From Alkalicoccus sp. (GTDB lineage: Bacteria > Bacillota > Bacilli > Bacillales > Salisediminibacteriaceae), in contig REBZ01000085.1 of assembly GCA_007692495.1 (NCBI GenBank), positions 1 through 57,453 on the forward strand: a stretch of 57,453 nt of DNA, in the 5' to 3' direction. The position numbers and the translations under genes were made by a program. Positions 47,003 to 57,453 of this stretch are shown here, piece after piece (position 1 is the stretch's first letter; the number at the start of each line of letters is the position of its first letter). The notes below the pieces were generated by a model. The model had not been told where the DNA came from. It did not search any database and was given only the letters and a program-made list of their open reading frames with translations.

Positions 47003-47266
47003 TCAGTCCTGGTTTGTTACTTCCCGAATTGCCTGGCGGTCAAATGTCATCTTAATCTGACCGTTTACATCGACAACTACACGGTTTTCATCAATCGCAT
47101 CGATTGTACCATGAAGCCCGCCAATAGTGATAATTTTATCACCCTTCTGCAGATTCGAGTGCATTTCCCGAACTTTTTTCTGGCGCTTCTGCTGCGGCCG
47201 GATTAACAGGAAATAAAAAATCGCAAACATAAGAATTAAAGGAATTAACGCTCCTAACAGATCCAA
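47003..47266 (-). CDS. yajC: Preprotein translocase subunit YajC
   Basis: 87-residue single-pass membrane protein that associates with SecDF. Transmembrane helix about 4-22 (LGALIPLILMFAIFYFLLI), then RPQQKRQKKVREM and KGDKIITIGGLHGTI. TTG 47266 is 8 nt from AAGGGAG; the GTG three codons earlier is too close. Conserved tgt-yajC order. Confidence 0.92.
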   Translation of the reverse strand: MDLLGALIPLILMFAIFYFLLIRPQQKRQKKVREMHSNLQKGDKIITIGGLHGTIDAIDENRVVVDVNGQIKMTFDRQAIREVTNQD

Positions 47267-47390
47267 TCTCTTCACTCCCTTCTCTATTTAAGGTCCGGGA
47301 AAGACTCCCAGTCTTTTCTTCTCTCAAGGAAAAACTCCCAGCTTCTATTGTAGCCAAAGTTCCTCCTTAAAATCAATCTATTTTGTCGTT

Positions 47391-48539
<1,149 letters not shown>

Positions 48540-48690
48540 TCACTTCTTTCTTCATTTTCTTGTCTCAGCAGAAAAGATATCGTCTGCCGGCCGCATCTTT
48601 ACTTTTGCTTCGTACGTACTGGATGATATTTAAGTCAGGCAGGGGACTATGTTACGCTCTTTATGAAACAAGCGGAAAATGTGCAGCTTT

Positions 48691-49719
48691 TTAAATAATC
48701 AGCATCGCATCTCCAAAACTAAAGAAACGGTAGCGGTTGTCTACTGCCTCATGATACGCTTTCATAATATTGTCCCTGCCCGCAAAAGCACTGACCAGCA
48801 TCACGAGCGTCGACTTAGGGAGATGAAAATTAGTAAGCAGTCCGTCAATGGCACGGAAAGTAAAACCTGGGTATATGAATATGTCCGTCCAGCCGGAGGC
48901 TTCTTTAAAATCACCGTCTTTGTCCCTGGCAACTGTTTCGAGCGTCCGGGCAGAAGTCGTCCCTACTGCGACGATTCTCCCGCCCCGTTTCTTCGTATCA
49001 TTTAATTTTTCTGCTGTTTCCGGGGGAAGATTGTAAAATTCCGCATGCATTGTATGATTTTCCACAGTATCTACAGAAACCGGACGAAAAGTTCCCAGGC
49101 CGACATGAAGGGTCAAATAAACGATATCTATCCCCTGCTTCTGAAGTTTTTCCAGCATGGTGTCGGTAAAATGCAGACCAGCTGTCGGAGCTGCGGCTGA
49201 TCCCCTGTTTTTGGCAAACACCGTCTGGTAACGATCTTTTTCCTCCAGCTGCTCCTGAATGTAAGGCGGCAGCGGCATTTCTCCCAGTTTATCCAGAATC
49301 TCATGAAAGATTCCCTCGTAACTAAAAGCCAGCTTACGTCTCCCATCCGGAAGAATTTCTGTACACTCCGCCTTCAAAAAACCTTCTCCAAACGTCAGCT
49401 CCGTTCCTTTTTTTACACGCTTCGCCGGCTTAACAAGAGCCTCCCAGACAGACCCGGCTTCTTCTTTAAGAAGAAGCACTTCTATATTGGCACCGGTTTC
49501 TTCCTTAACGCCAAACAACCTTGCAGGAATCACTTTCGTATTGTTAAGCACCAGAGTATCTCCCTGCTTCAGATGACGGCTTAAATCATGAAAATACTGG
49601 TGTTTTATTTCTCCTTCATTACGTTCCAGCACGAGCATTCTGGAGGATTCCCTGTCCTGCAGCGGAGTCTGGGCAATAAGTTCCTCCGGCAGCTTGTAAT
49701 CAAATTGTGAAACATCCAT
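48691..49719 (-). CDS. queA: S-adenosylmethionine:tRNA ribosyltransferase-isomerase
   Basis: Second enzyme of queuosine formation; moves the ribosyl of SAM onto preQ1-tRNA. 342 residues with [24 protein letters not shown] start, [18 protein letters not shown] (about residues 170-187), and [12 protein letters not shown]. tgt lies 160 bp downstream. Confidence 0.97.
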   Translation of the reverse strand: MDVSQFDYKLPEELIAQTPLQDRESSRMLVLERNEGEIKHQYFHDLSRHLKQGDTLVLNNTKVIPARLFGVKEETGANIEVLLLKEEAGSVWEALVKPAKRVKKGTELTFGEGFLKAECTEILPDGRRKLAFSYEGIFHEILDKLGEMPLPPYIQEQLEEKDRYQTVFAKNRGSAAAPTAGLHFTDTMLEKLQKQGIDIVYLTLHVGLGTFRPVSVDTVENHTMHAEFYNLPPETAEKLNDTKKRGGRIVAVGTTSARTLETVARDKDGDFKEASGWTDIFIYPGFTFRAIDGLLTNFHLPKSTLVMLVSAFAGRDNIMKAYHEAVDNRYRFFSFGDAMLII

Positions 49720-49747
49720 TCTTTCTGTCTCCTTCGTTACAATTGAG

Positions 49748-49957
49748 TTATCTTCTCATCAGCATAAATATCAGGGATAGTACGATACTGATAATAATTG
49801 AAGTCATAACCGGAAAGTAAAATGTCGAACTGCCTCTTTGAATAACGATATCTCCCGGCAACCTTCCGAGCGAAAAAAATCTTCCCCCGACCTGCCAGAG
49901 TACCCCGGCAATAATCAGTACGGCCCCCGTTGTAATCAGCAGCTTGGGAATCGACAT
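49748..49957 (-). CDS. DUF2905 family small membrane protein
   Basis: 69 residues, two membrane segments (about 5-23 and 50-67) around [19 protein letters not shown], the DUF2905 signature. Function unknown. It starts right at the ruvB stop (adjacent), inside ruvA-ruvB-DUF2905-queA-tgt. Confidence 0.9.
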   Translation of the reverse strand: MSIPKLLITTGAVLIIAGVLWQVGGRFFSLGRLPGDIVIQRGSSTFYFPVMTSIIISIVLSLIFMLMRR

Positions 49958-50956
49958 TTAATCAGGCACCTCCATTTGAAAATGATGATAGGCAGAAGCA
50001 GAGGCAGTACGGCCCCGCGGTGTCCTCTGCATAAAACCAATCTGCATCAAGTACGGCTCATAGACGTCTTCAATTGTGTGGGACTCTTCCCCGATGGTTG
50101 CTGCTAAAGTATCGAGTCCAACAGGACCTCCCCGGAATTTTTCTATCATCGCTTTCAACAGTTTATGATCTATCTCATCGAGACCGAGCTTGTCGACCTG
50201 TAATAAATCCAGGGCTTCGTTCGTAATATCAATCGATATATTTCCATCCCCTCTTACCTGGGCAAAATCGCGGATTCTCCGGAGAAGCCGATTGGCAATA
50301 CGGGGGGTCCCTCTGGAGCGGCGGGCTACTTCGGTGGAAGCAGTTTTATGAATTTCCACATCCAGTACTTCCGCTGTTCGAAGCACTATTTCATGAAGTT
50401 CTGCTTCAGAATAATATTCCAGCCGGCTCATGACACCGAAACGGTCGCGCAGCGGCGCAGAAAGCATACCGGCACGAGTCGTCGCACCTACTAACGTAAA
50501 AGGCGGGAGGTCGAGTTTTACAGATCTTGCCGAGGGACCTTTACCAATAACAATATCCAGAAAAAAGTCTTCCATAGCCGGATAAAGGACTTCCTCCACT
50601 GCCCGTGGCAGCCGGTGAATTTCGTCAATAAAAAGTACATCCCCCGGTTCAAGGGCCGTCAGAACCGCCGCCAGATCACCGGGGCGTTCCACTGCCGGGC
50701 CGGAAGTTGTACGGAGCTGAACTCCCATTTCATTGGCTATTATCATGGCAAGAGTAGTTTTCCCCAGTCCCGGTGGTCCATAAAGGAGGACGTGGTCAAG
50801 ACTTTCCTCCCGCATTACAGCAGCTTCAATAAAAACTTTCAAATTTTCTTTTACAGTCGACTGTCCGATGTACTGACTGAGAGTCCCGGGCCGAAGACTG
50901 AACTCCTCCAGCTCCTCTGTTTCATGAACCTCTCCGCTGACCATACGCTCTTCCAT
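49958..50956 (-). CDS. ruvB: Holliday junction branch migration ATPase RuvB
   Basis: 332 residues: Walker [15 protein letters not shown] (about residues 58-71), Walker [10 protein letters not shown], arginine-finger region [21 protein letters not shown], and a C-terminal winged helix ending RTPRGRTAS. Operon with ruvA. Confidence 0.97.
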   Translation of the reverse strand: MEERMVSGEVHETEELEEFSLRPGTLSQYIGQSTVKENLKVFIEAAVMREESLDHVLLYGPPGLGKTTLAMIIANEMGVQLRTTSGPAVERPGDLAAVLTALEPGDVLFIDEIHRLPRAVEEVLYPAMEDFFLDIVIGKGPSARSVKLDLPPFTLVGATTRAGMLSAPLRDRFGVMSRLEYYSEAELHEIVLRTAEVLDVEIHKTASTEVARRSRGTPRIANRLLRRIRDFAQVRGDGNISIDITNEALDLLQVDKLGLDEIDHKLLKAMIEKFRGGPVGLDTLAATIGEESHTIEDVYEPYLMQIGFMQRTPRGRTASASAYHHFQMEVPD

Positions 50957-50974
50957 TATTCTCCCCCCTTACTA

Positions 50975-51580
50975 TCACGCCCTCAGCATTTCCCGAAGCG
51001 CAAGTTTAATGTACTCGTCCGTGGAGCGTTTCTCCTGTCTGAGAACCGGTGTCACTTTTTTCACTTCCCGCTCCGTGTATCCAAGTGCTTTAAGAGCTTC
51101 CAGCGCTTCAGAAAGCGCAGCTTCTTCCGACGTTGCCTCTTCTGCCGGAGCAAAAAGGCCTTCCGCAAGCGTGGGCACAATTTCTCCGACTTTCCCCTTT
51201 AGATCAAGGATAATCTGTCCGGCAGTTTTTTTTCCGACGCCGGGAAATTTGGTCAAAAACTTTTCATTCTCTTCCTCTATTGCCTGAACGACCAGTTTTG
51301 GCTGCTCGGATCCGACAATAGCGAGCGCTCCCTTAGGACCGATCCCGGAGACCTGAAGCAGTTTTTCAAATAGTCTTCGTTCTTCCCGGTGGGAAAATCC
51401 GTACAGTTTGATATCGTCTTCCCGGACATGCTGGTATGTATAAATCGTTGTGACATTTTCTTTTTCAGCAGTATATCTGTATGGATTCCCGCAGTGTATC
51501 AGATACCCTATGCCCCCTGTTTCCACGACAATCGTATCTGCTTCCATATGAATCACTTTTCCAGTAATACACTCGATCAT
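50975..51580 (-). CDS. ruvA: Holliday junction branch migration protein RuvA
   Basis: 201-residue junction-binding subunit: OB fold (MIECITGKVIHME), two HhH motifs (LLQVSGIGPKGALAI and FLTKFPGVGKKTAGQIIL), and flexible linker to domain III that binds RuvB. 18 bp upstream of ruvB. Confidence 0.96.
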   Translation of the reverse strand: MIECITGKVIHMEADTIVVETGGIGYLIHCGNPYRYTAEKENVTTIYTYQHVREDDIKLYGFSHREERRLFEKLLQVSGIGPKGALAIVGSEQPKLVVQAIEEENEKFLTKFPGVGKKTAGQIILDLKGKVGEIVPTLAEGLFAPAEEATSEEAALSEALEALKALGYTEREVKKVTPVLRQEKRSTDEYIKLALREMLRA

Positions 51581-51671
51581 TATTCTGTCCCTCCGCTTCC
51601 ACTTCTATAACGAACACACATTCCATTTTAGCATAATCCGCGACAGAAGGTGACCTTTCGGAAAGTATCTT

Positions 51672-52397
51672 CTAGAGGGCTGCATTATGAAATACGTGCT
51701 GGACATCATCACTGTCTTCAAGAGCTTCGATCAGCTGCATCACTTCTTCCAGCTGTTCGTCGGTAAGTTCCGTTTTTGTTTCAGGAACCATAGCTGCTTC
51801 TGCTGCTTCCAGCTTTAGTCCGGACCAGCTGCTGAATGCTGTTTTTAATACTTCCAAATGCTTAAGTGGAGTATAAATTTCCACGGCGTCATCTAAAAAA
51901 ACAATGTCATCTGCTCCAAATTCAACGGCTTCCAGCATAATTTCCTCATCGTCTGTTTTCCCGGTCCTTTCCAGAAGCACGTATCCTGTGCGGTTGAACA
52001 TGTAGGAAACACACCCGTTTTCCCCAAGATTGCCGCCGTTTTTATTAAAAGCAAGGCGTACTTCCGCTGCTGTCCGGTTTTTATTATCAGTGAGCGCTTC
52101 AACATATACGGCCGCACCATGCGGAGCATATCCTTCGTAAGTAATTTCTTCGTAGGAGATACCTTCCAGATTACCCGTAGCTTTTTTAATAGTTCTTTCA
52201 ATATTTTCATTCGGCATATTCGCATTTTTCGCTTTATCCAAAGCCATCCTCAAAGCGTTGTTTGTATCCGCACTGTCGCCGCCGCTCCGGACTGCCTGAA
52301 AAATTTCCTTGGATATCTTAGTAAAGATTTTACCTTTTTTAGCATCCTGCCGTCCTTTACGATGTTTAATATTACTCCATTTGGAATGACCAGCCAT
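51672..52397 (-). CDS. YebC/PmpR family transcriptional regulator or translation factor
   Basis: 241-residue YebC/TACO1-like protein; starts AGHSKWSNIKHRKGRQDAKKGKIF, has GGNLGENGCVSYMF in the middle (about residues 115-128). Members bind DNA or promote translation of proline-rich stretches. Between pheA (upstream) and ruvA, on its own with gaps of 70-90 bp. Confidence 0.94.
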   Translation of the reverse strand: MAGHSKWSNIKHRKGRQDAKKGKIFTKISKEIFQAVRSGGDSADTNNALRMALDKAKNANMPNENIERTIKKATGNLEGISYEEITYEGYAPHGAAVYVEALTDNKNRTAAEVRLAFNKNGGNLGENGCVSYMFNRTGYVLLERTGKTDDEEIMLEAVEFGADDIVFLDDAVEIYTPLKHLEVLKTAFSSWSGLKLEAAEAAMVPETKTELTDEQLEEVMQLIEALEDSDDVQHVFHNAAL

Positions 52398-52422
52398 GTT
52401 GCTCTCCTCCCTTTTTACACTC

Positions 52423-52457
52423 GAAAAATCTCCTTCCAGTAAAATGGAAAGAGATTC
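52423..52457 (-). terminator. Terminator after pheA
   Basis: On the minus strand AATCTCTTTCC pairs with GGAAGGAGATT, followed by TTTTT. A single mismatch in the stem. Confidence 0.7.
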
Positions 52458-52466
52458 CTTTTTTTC

Positions 52467-53366
52467 CTACTTTTTTTCTACAGACGAAACAGCTGGAGTT
52501 TCATTCAGCTGTTCCCATGAAAAGCACGGGTAGCTGCCAAGAATGTGAACTCCGCATCCAAGTGTCTTTAATTCCTCTACAACGGATGGGACTAATACTT
52601 CGTCTTTTTTTATCGCAGCATCTACGATAAAAAAGTAATGTCCAAGTCCTGTCTTTGTCGGTCTAGATTCAATCCGTACAAGGTTAATCCGCCTCCAGGC
52701 AAATGCTGCAAGTACCTGATGCAGGGCACCTGCGAAATCCGAGGACAGACTTATCATCATGGAAGTTTTGTATTCTGTGTCTTCTGTAAGCAGTTCGTGT
52801 TCGAATGACTTTTCCTCTTTTGTTAACAGGAGGAAACGGGTTCGGTTGTGTTCGTAATCGTTAATTCTTTCTTCCGCTAAAGCGAGGGAATAGGCCCCGG
52901 CAGCAATATCATTGGCTATTGCTGCCACGTTTTCCTCTGGATGCTCCGCGACATATTTAGCAGCGGAAGCAGTGGAATTTGTGTAGGATATTTCTGCATT
53001 TGGCAGCCACTCCCGCAGGAACTGGTGGCACTGGGCCACGGCCTGCGGGTGAGAATACACTTTCGTTACTTCTTTCCATGCTTCTCTTCTCTCTGTCGTA
53101 ACAAGAAGGTGCTGCTCAATAGGAGCTGTGATTTCTGCACTCATATTCATGCGCTGATGATGAATGAAGTAATCCAGTGTTATATTGACTGTTCCTTCAA
53201 TAGCATTTTCCATCGGCACGACTGCCCGGTCAACATGTCCCTCCGCAACCGCATCCATCGTATCCGGAATCGTTGCATAGGGGACCCTTTCCAGGTGGGG
53301 AACAAGCGCTGCTGCTGCTGCTTCTGTAAAAGAGCCTTTCGGCCCGAGATAACCTACTTTTTCCAA
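52467..53366 (-). CDS. pheA: Prephenate dehydratase
   Basis: Converts prephenate to phenylpyruvate. 299 residues: KVGYLGPKGSFTEAAA start, NRTRFLLL (Thr-Arg-Phe active site, about residues 166-173), then ACT domain (about 198-275) with IESRPTKTGLGHYFF, the Phe-binding ESRP motif, so feedback inhibition is expected. 21 bp after pheB. Confidence 0.95.
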   Translation of the reverse strand: MEKVGYLGPKGSFTEAAAAALVPHLERVPYATIPDTMDAVAEGHVDRAVVPMENAIEGTVNITLDYFIHHQRMNMSAEITAPIEQHLLVTTERREAWKEVTKVYSHPQAVAQCHQFLREWLPNAEISYTNSTASAAKYVAEHPEENVAAIANDIAAGAYSLALAEERINDYEHNRTRFLLLTKEEKSFEHELLTEDTEYKTSMMISLSSDFAGALHQVLAAFAWRRINLVRIESRPTKTGLGHYFFIVDAAIKKDEVLVPSVVEELKTLGCGVHILGSYPCFSWEQLNETPAVSSVEKK

Positions 53367-53387
53367 TTTCCTCTCTCCTTTTTCTGC

Positions 53388-53837
53388 TTATGCCCCGGAA
53401 CCTACAATCTCGACCCGCTGTACTGCCTCAAGCTCCTGCATCTGATCCAGCAGTGCAGTAACATTGGACGTCATAGCTGCCGTTTCGATCGTAAGTGTAA
53501 TAGTCGCTTTCCCCTGAAGAGGAATAGTCTGGTTAATCGTCAATACATTGGCTCCGGTCCGGGCCACCATGGACAGCAGCCGGGAAAGTGAGCCCGACTG
53601 ATCTTCCAGATGAATTGTCAAAGTAATGATTTTTTCTTTCACCATTGTATGAAATGGGAAAATCCCATCCTTATACTTGTAAAAGGCACTCCGGCTTAAT
53701 TCCACGTTATTAACCGCTTCATTAATCGTCTGTGCTGAGCTGCTCTCCAGAAGACGCTTCGCCTCCACTGTTTTGAGCATAGCTTCAGAAAGCATGTCCT
53801 CCCTCACTAGATAAAACTGATCCGAACGTTTTCTCAA
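53388..53837 (-). CDS. pheB: ACT domain-containing protein PheB
   Basis: 149 residues; N-terminal helix-turn-helix-like SRSAFYKYKDGIFPF and an ACT domain (about 70-149) with GSLSRLLSMVARTGANVLTINQ. No chorismate mutase motif. Probably a Phe-binding regulator of the pheB-pheA pair. TTG 53837 after GGTGA. Confidence 0.88.
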   Translation of the reverse strand: MRKRSDQFYLVREDMLSEAMLKTVEAKRLLESSSAQTINEAVNNVELSRSAFYKYKDGIFPFHTMVKEKIITLTIHLEDQSGSLSRLLSMVARTGANVLTINQTIPLQGKATITLTIETAAMTSNVTALLDQMQELEAVQRVEIVGSGA

Positions 53838-53852
53838 TCTATTTCACCGCCT

Positions 53853-53872
53853 ATTTACCCGGTAAATTACCG
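53853..53872. promoter_or_regulatory. Overlapping palindromes upstream of pheB
   Basis: ATTTACC-C-GGTAAAT (53853-53867) and CGGTAA-A-TTACCG (53860-53872) are perfect and share bases. They lie 16-35 bp before the pheB start, between promoter and ribosome site, the place for an operator. Confidence 0.5.
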
Positions 53873-54018
53873 ATCCACTATAAAAACTCATTGTAAATCA
53901 GAGGAGATCATTTGTCCACACAGAAGAAACATTTTTTTCGATGGAACAGACTGCGGAAAAATCATCCCGGTTTTTTGAAAGTCCCGGAGATAAAAACAGC
54001 GCAGAACTTCACCTGTCT

Positions 54019-55299
54019 CTATTCGATGAACTCAAATTCGTAGCTCAGAATTCTTACCGTATCTCCATCTTCTGCACCCATTTCTCTAAGTGCTTTATCG
54101 ATACCCATTTTCCTCATTTTTTTAGAAAATCTCTGTACAGAATCATAGCGGTCAAAATTAGTCATTTTAAACATTGTTTCGATTTCATGACCTGTAATTG
54201 TAAAGCCGCCGTCATCGTCATGGTGGACGTGGAAAGGCTCCTCTTTTTTCGTGTATTTATAAACTACACGCTGATCTGTATCCTCTTCATAAAGAGGGAA
54301 CATTGGTGTTTTTTCAATTTTATCAGCCACAGCCCGAAGGAGATTTTGAACTCCTGTTTTCGTTACTGCAGACACAGGGTGGATTTCTACTTCTTCCCCT
54401 GTTCTCTCCCTGAACATCTCCAGATGAGTTTCTGCATCCGGAAGGTCCATTTTGTTCGCCACTATAATCTGCGGACGTTCAGTGAGTCTCATATTGTACT
54501 GCTTAAGCTCTTCGTTAATAGTTACGTAATCTTCATACGGGTCGCGTCCTTCGATTCCGCTCATATCAATTACGTGTACAATGACACGTGTTCTCTCGAT
54601 ATGCCGGAGAAACTGATGGCCGAGCCCGACACCGCTGTGAGCTCCTTCGATCAGCCCCGGAAGGTCTGCCATGACAAAGCTGCGCTGATCATCTGTTTCA
54701 ACAACGCCAAGATTAGGTGCAAGGGTCGTGAAATGATAGTCAGCTATTTTAGGCTTTGCAGCAGACACCACCGACAGAAGAGTCGATTTTCCGACACTCG
54801 GAAAACCAACGAGTCCGACATCGGCCAGCACTTTCAGCTCCAGTGTAATTTCCTTTTCCTGCCCGGGCTCCCCGTTCTCTGCGATTTCCGGAGCTGGGTT
54901 GGATGGAGTGGCAAAACGGGAGTTCCCTCTGCCCCCCCGGCCTCCACGGGCAATGACAGCCTGCTGTTTATGTTCAGTCAGGTCGGCAATAATTTCGCCT
55001 GTTTTTTTATCTACTATCGACGTGCCGGGCGGAACGCGTACAATCATTTCTTTACGGCTTTTGCCGTGCTGATTTTTGGGCATGCCGTTTTCACCACGGT
55101 CCGATTTAAAATGGCGCTGATAACGAAAATCCATTAACGTTCTCAATCCTTCATCAACTTCAAAAACGACGTCGGCACCTTTGCCTCCGTCTCCTCCGGC
55201 AGGTCCACCGTTTGGAACATATTTCTCCCTGCGGTAGGCAACCAGTCCGTTACCTCCATCACCAGCTTTTACAAATATATCTACCTTATCTACAAACAT
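54019..55299 (-). CDS. obg: GTPase Obg
   Basis: Essential ribosome-assembly GTPase. 426 residues: N-terminal glycine-rich Obg fold ([26 protein letters not shown] region), G1 [11 protein letters not shown] (about residue 165), switch [11 protein letters not shown]3 [10 protein letters not shown]4 NKMD, and C-terminal OCT domain to the end ([21 protein letters not shown]). 21 bp downstream of spo0B. Confidence 0.97.
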   Translation of the reverse strand: MFVDKVDIFVKAGDGGNGLVAYRREKYVPNGGPAGGDGGKGADVVFEVDEGLRTLMDFRYQRHFKSDRGENGMPKNQHGKSRKEMIVRVPPGTSIVDKKTGEIIADLTEHKQQAVIARGGRGGRGNSRFATPSNPAPEIAENGEPGQEKEITLELKVLADVGLVGFPSVGKSTLLSVVSAAKPKIADYHFTTLAPNLGVVETDDQRSFVMADLPGLIEGAHSGVGLGHQFLRHIERTRVIVHVIDMSGIEGRDPYEDYVTINEELKQYNMRLTERPQIIVANKMDLPDAETHLEMFRERTGEEVEIHPVSAVTKTGVQNLLRAVADKIEKTPMFPLYEEDTDQRVVYKYTKKEEPFHVHHDDDGGFTITGHEIETMFKMTNFDRYDSVQRFSKKMRKMGIDKALREMGAEDGDTVRILSYEFEFIE

Positions 55300-55320
55300 G
55301 ATCTTTCCCCTCTCTTTTCA

Positions 55321-55836
55321 TCACTCATCCAAAAGGATGCGTGCAGTCACACTCGTACTGAGCCAGTCAAGTTCTACATTATTTTTTTTAAGAAAGTAAG
55401 GCATTTCGTTCTGCTGAAGCATTCCATTAAATTCAACTATCAGCCGCTTTCTTTTTTCACTTTTCAGAGTCACTCCCAGCCGGGCAGTGACAGATGGATC
55501 AGCTGAATTATCCGCCCAGGAAGTAAACTCCTTCAAAAATTCAACCGCTTCGGCTTCCTCCCTGCTCCAGTCATCTCCTGAAGAATAAACTTTCACAGTC
55601 TCTATAGGGACCATCGGACTTCCCCAGTTGTAAGTGAGCAGAAATTCTGACAGCTGCGGCGCATTCAGCGAGCTTAATCGGCTTTCCTGCTCTGCCTTCC
55701 GGGAAATTCTATCTATTACCTGATTTACTTTTTCTGTTTTCCCAAGCGCTGTGTAGCTTTTTATCAGCTGAATATCATTTAAATAATCATGCCGGTAATG
55801 ACGCAGTGCTTCTACTACTTTATGAGCCTCCTGCAT
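55321..55836 (-). CDS. spo0B: Sporulation initiation phosphotransferase Spo0B
   Basis: Passes phosphate from Spo0F to Spo0A. 171 residues, N-terminal helical hairpin with the phosphorylated His in LRHYRHDYLNDIQLIKSY (about residue 15) and a C-terminal alpha/beta domain. Start ATG with GGAGG 4 nt upstream. Conserved spo0B-obg pair. In B. subtilis rplU and rpmA precede it; here they do not. Confidence 0.87.
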   Translation of the reverse strand: MQEAHKVVEALRHYRHDYLNDIQLIKSYTALGKTEKVNQVIDRISRKAEQESRLSSLNAPQLSEFLLTYNWGSPMVPIETVKVYSSGDDWSREEAEAVEFLKEFTSWADNSADPSVTARLGVTLKSEKRKRLIVEFNGMLQQNEMPYFLKKNNVELDWLSTSVTARILLDE

Positions 55837-56138
55837 AAATCCTCCAGAAACTATTTTTTCTGCCGCCTCGAAAGAAGACTGGTGTTTTATGATCTCATTT
55901 CCAGCTTACTTTCCGGTTGCAGTGACATATTAAAACGTTCCAGACCAAAATTAACATTACTCCTTATCATACCATACTGTTGAATAAAAATGAAAGACAC
56001 CTTTCACAAACGACAGAAACGAGCTTCAGGTGAATACCGGTCCGGAAACCAAATAAAAAAATTATGCTATAAATGTTTTTAAGTATGCAAAAACGTTTAT
56101 CATAGTAACTATAACGGAATTTAATTGGAGGTATTTTC
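55837..56138. other. Divergent intergenic gap spo0B / ureohydrolase gene
   Basis: About 300 bp. A -10-like TATGAT on the minus strand near 55970 could serve spo0B, and CTATAAATG near 56070 the ureohydrolase gene. No riboswitch, operator or repeat was recognised. Confidence 0.4.
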
Positions 56139-57092
56139 GTGAGCAGAGATAATATTTATGGTAACACTCCTTGTTTTTTGAATAGCATTAACCTTGTAAC
56201 AGCACCCGGGAAAGAAAAGGATATGGACGTGATTGTCTACGGAGTTCCCTGGGAAGGAGCAGTGACATGGGGCGACTATACGGGATGTGAGCTCGGCCCG
56301 AAAGTAATCCGTCTTTGTTCCGCCCGTTACAGCGGCTACCTTCCCGAGCTTGACCACATCGATGTATTTTCTCATTTAAAAATGGGTGATAAGGGGGATG
56401 TTGCTGTAACACCAGCGGAACCGGAAGAAACGATGGAGAAAATTAATGCCTTTTCATCATCCATATGGAATGGAGGAGCTTTCCCGATCGCTTTCGGCGG
56501 TGACCACGGCATTACTTATCCCATTGTTAAAAGTCTCACTGAAACTACGGGTAAAAAAATTGGAATAATTCACCTCGATGCTCATTATGATAATAATGAG
56601 GATTCCGGCGGTGATCCTTATGGACGCGGAGCTCCTTTTGCCCGCCTTTATGAAACGGAGGGAGTCGTTAACGAAGCCCTTGTTCATATGGGGATTCACG
56701 GACCCCGCAATAAACCCGAAAACGGAAAAAAAGCACAGGAAGTCGGTGCTGAAACATTGACTATTCAGGATATCCGCCGGGCGGATTCTCCAAGAGCTAT
56801 TGCCCGTAAAGCTTATGAGATGGCTTCAAAAGGTACAGATGCAGTCTACTTGAGCATCTGTTCCGACGTATTGGATCACGCCTTTAATCCGGGTGGACCT
56901 GTCGACGGCAATGGTCTTACATCATTTGAACTTCTTGAAATAGTGCATGAAATTTCCCGTCTCGGTGCCATAGGGATGGATCTTGTTGAAGTATATCCGC
57001 AGCAGGATACAAATGACTTCAGCTCCCACTTCGCAAGCTTTATTGTACTCTATGCTCTGGCAGGGGAAGCGGAAAGAAGAAAAAATTCTTGA
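56139..57092 (+). CDS. Arginase/agmatinase/formimidoylglutamase (ureohydrolase) family protein
   Basis: 317 residues of the manganese/nickel ureohydrolase fold. Metal motifs: GGDHGITYP (His, about residue 120), HLDAHYDNN (D-x-H-x-D, about 145-149) and VYLSICSDVLDHAFNPGG (about 235). In the last, the usual S-x-D-x-D has Cys in place of the first Asp (S-I-C-S-D), and the following Pro is His. The end GMDLVEVYPQQDTND is agmatinase-like. Substrate cannot be named: agmatine, guanidino acids, guanidine or formiminoglutamate are all possible. GTG 56139 follows GGAGG by 7 nt. Stands alone. Confidence 0.82.
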   Translation: MSRDNIYGNTPCFLNSINLVTAPGKEKDMDVIVYGVPWEGAVTWGDYTGCELGPKVIRLCSARYSGYLPELDHIDVFSHLKMGDKGDVAVTPAEPEETMEKINAFSSSIWNGGAFPIAFGGDHGITYPIVKSLTETTGKKIGIIHLDAHYDNNEDSGGDPYGRGAPFARLYETEGVVNEALVHMGIHGPRNKPENGKKAQEVGAETLTIQDIRRADSPRAIARKAYEMASKGTDAVYLSICSDVLDHAFNPGGPVDGNGLTSFELLEIVHEISRLGAIGMDLVEVYPQQDTNDFSSHFASFIVLYALAGEAERRKNS

Positions 57093-57176
57093 TCTTCATT
57101 TTTCAGGTTTAATAATTGAATAATGTGGTATAGGTACGTTAACTCCCCCCACTTTCTCAATTTTCCTCTTCTGTGG

Positions 57177-57210
57177 AATCCGTGCGCTTTTTGCGTGCGG
57201 TTTTTTTTTA
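57177..57210 (+). terminator. Terminator after the ureohydrolase gene
   Basis: CCGTGCGC pairs with GCGTGCGG (two G-U pairs) and is followed by eight T. Confidence 0.7.
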
Positions 57211-57272
57211 TTTCCTTACATTATCCTAACTTTTTTACAAGTAACAACAGCGGACTTTAAGAGCTAATACAA

Positions 57273-57308
57273 AGGGAACCGCATCAATAGAAATTGAGGC
57301 GGTTCCCA
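57273..57308 (+). terminator. Second hairpin, next to a repeat element
   Basis: GGGAACCGC pairs perfectly with GCGGTTCCC. Its T-tract (AGTTTGTT) is the terminus of the family-1 element that begins at once. Confidence 0.55.
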
Positions 57309-57453
57309 GTTTGTTGATTAAATGACCGGTGCAGCCGAAGGGACGACTCCGAGGCGAAGATCCGTTTAGGAAGACATTAGCTGAGCCCGGCCCGCCCGGA
57401 AAGCGTCCCGGAAGGCGCAGGCAGGAAACCGTATATCTACATGAAAAACACTT
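57309..57453. mobile_element. Family-1 MITE-like element, copy D, cut by the window end
   Basis: Starts GTTTGTTGATTAAATGA, then jumps to sequence matching the second half of copy B (GCAG..GGGACGACTCC, CAGGAAACCGT.TATCTA). About 230 bp of the interior is missing. The far end lies outside the window. Confidence 0.7.

Noticed and set aside
56000-56138. Guanidine riboswitch upstream of the ureohydrolase gene
   Set aside because: Looked for the guanidine-I conserved pattern; only a short GGTCCGG was found, not the full consensus.

Overview
The window looks like chromosome from a spore-forming, low-to-mid GC Bacillaceae, probably a halotolerant or alkaliphilic Bacillus relative. Evidence: Spo0B, CymR, YrrS, YrzA, IreB, TrmR, an unlinked PheB/PheA pair, T-box leaders on alaS and hisS, and 6S RNA between aspS and rarA, an arrangement known from Bacillus subtilis. 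Several exported or membrane proteins are strikingly acidic (metal-binding lipoprotein, MltG, YrrS, SecD), which fits a salt-adapted cell.

Left part (1-13.6 kb) is a mixed accessory region: psd (minus), a DHH-CBS-nucleotidyltransferase fusion, a CPHC thioredoxin-like protein, deoD, lipoate ligase, aldo/keto reductase, dapF, a HesB/IscA-like gene broken by one in-frame UGA, a zinc/manganese-type binding lipoprotein, an S9 peptidase and a Nudix hydrolase.

From 13.6 to 55.8 kb almost everything is on the minus strand and follows the conserved Bacillus block (read right to left): spo0B-obg, pheB-pheA, yebC, ruvA-ruvB-DUF2905-queA-tgt-yajC, DUF368, secD-secF, CDF transporter-lapA, recJ-apt-relA-dtd, hisS-aspS, 6S RNA, (rarA on plus), yczE-like-cymR-iscS-mnmA, yrrB-recD2, alaS-ireB-ruvX-yrzB, mltG, trmR-udk-greA-yrrS, mtnN. 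These are housekeeping functions: tRNA charging and modification, recombination, stringent response, protein export, sulfur metabolism and sporulation phosphorelay. The end (56.1-57.1 kb) carries a divergent ureohydrolase-family gene where B. subtilis has rplU-rpmA.

Two families of short dispersed elements fill the long intergenic gaps. Family 1 (about 380 bp full length, plus deleted versions) has TGTTGATTAAGT-type terminal inverted repeats and most copies lie against transcription-terminator-like hairpins. Family 2 has GCTCTGTTAAA-type ends.

The most interesting item is the HesB/IscA-like gene at 9406-9690. Its single UGA falls exactly where relatives have the conserved cysteine (AGMG-C-GGP), and a hairpin 18 nt downstream meets the usual bacterial SECIS geometry. 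It is a candidate selenoprotein. A nonsense mutation or sequencing error remains possible, and no Sec machinery gene is in the window.
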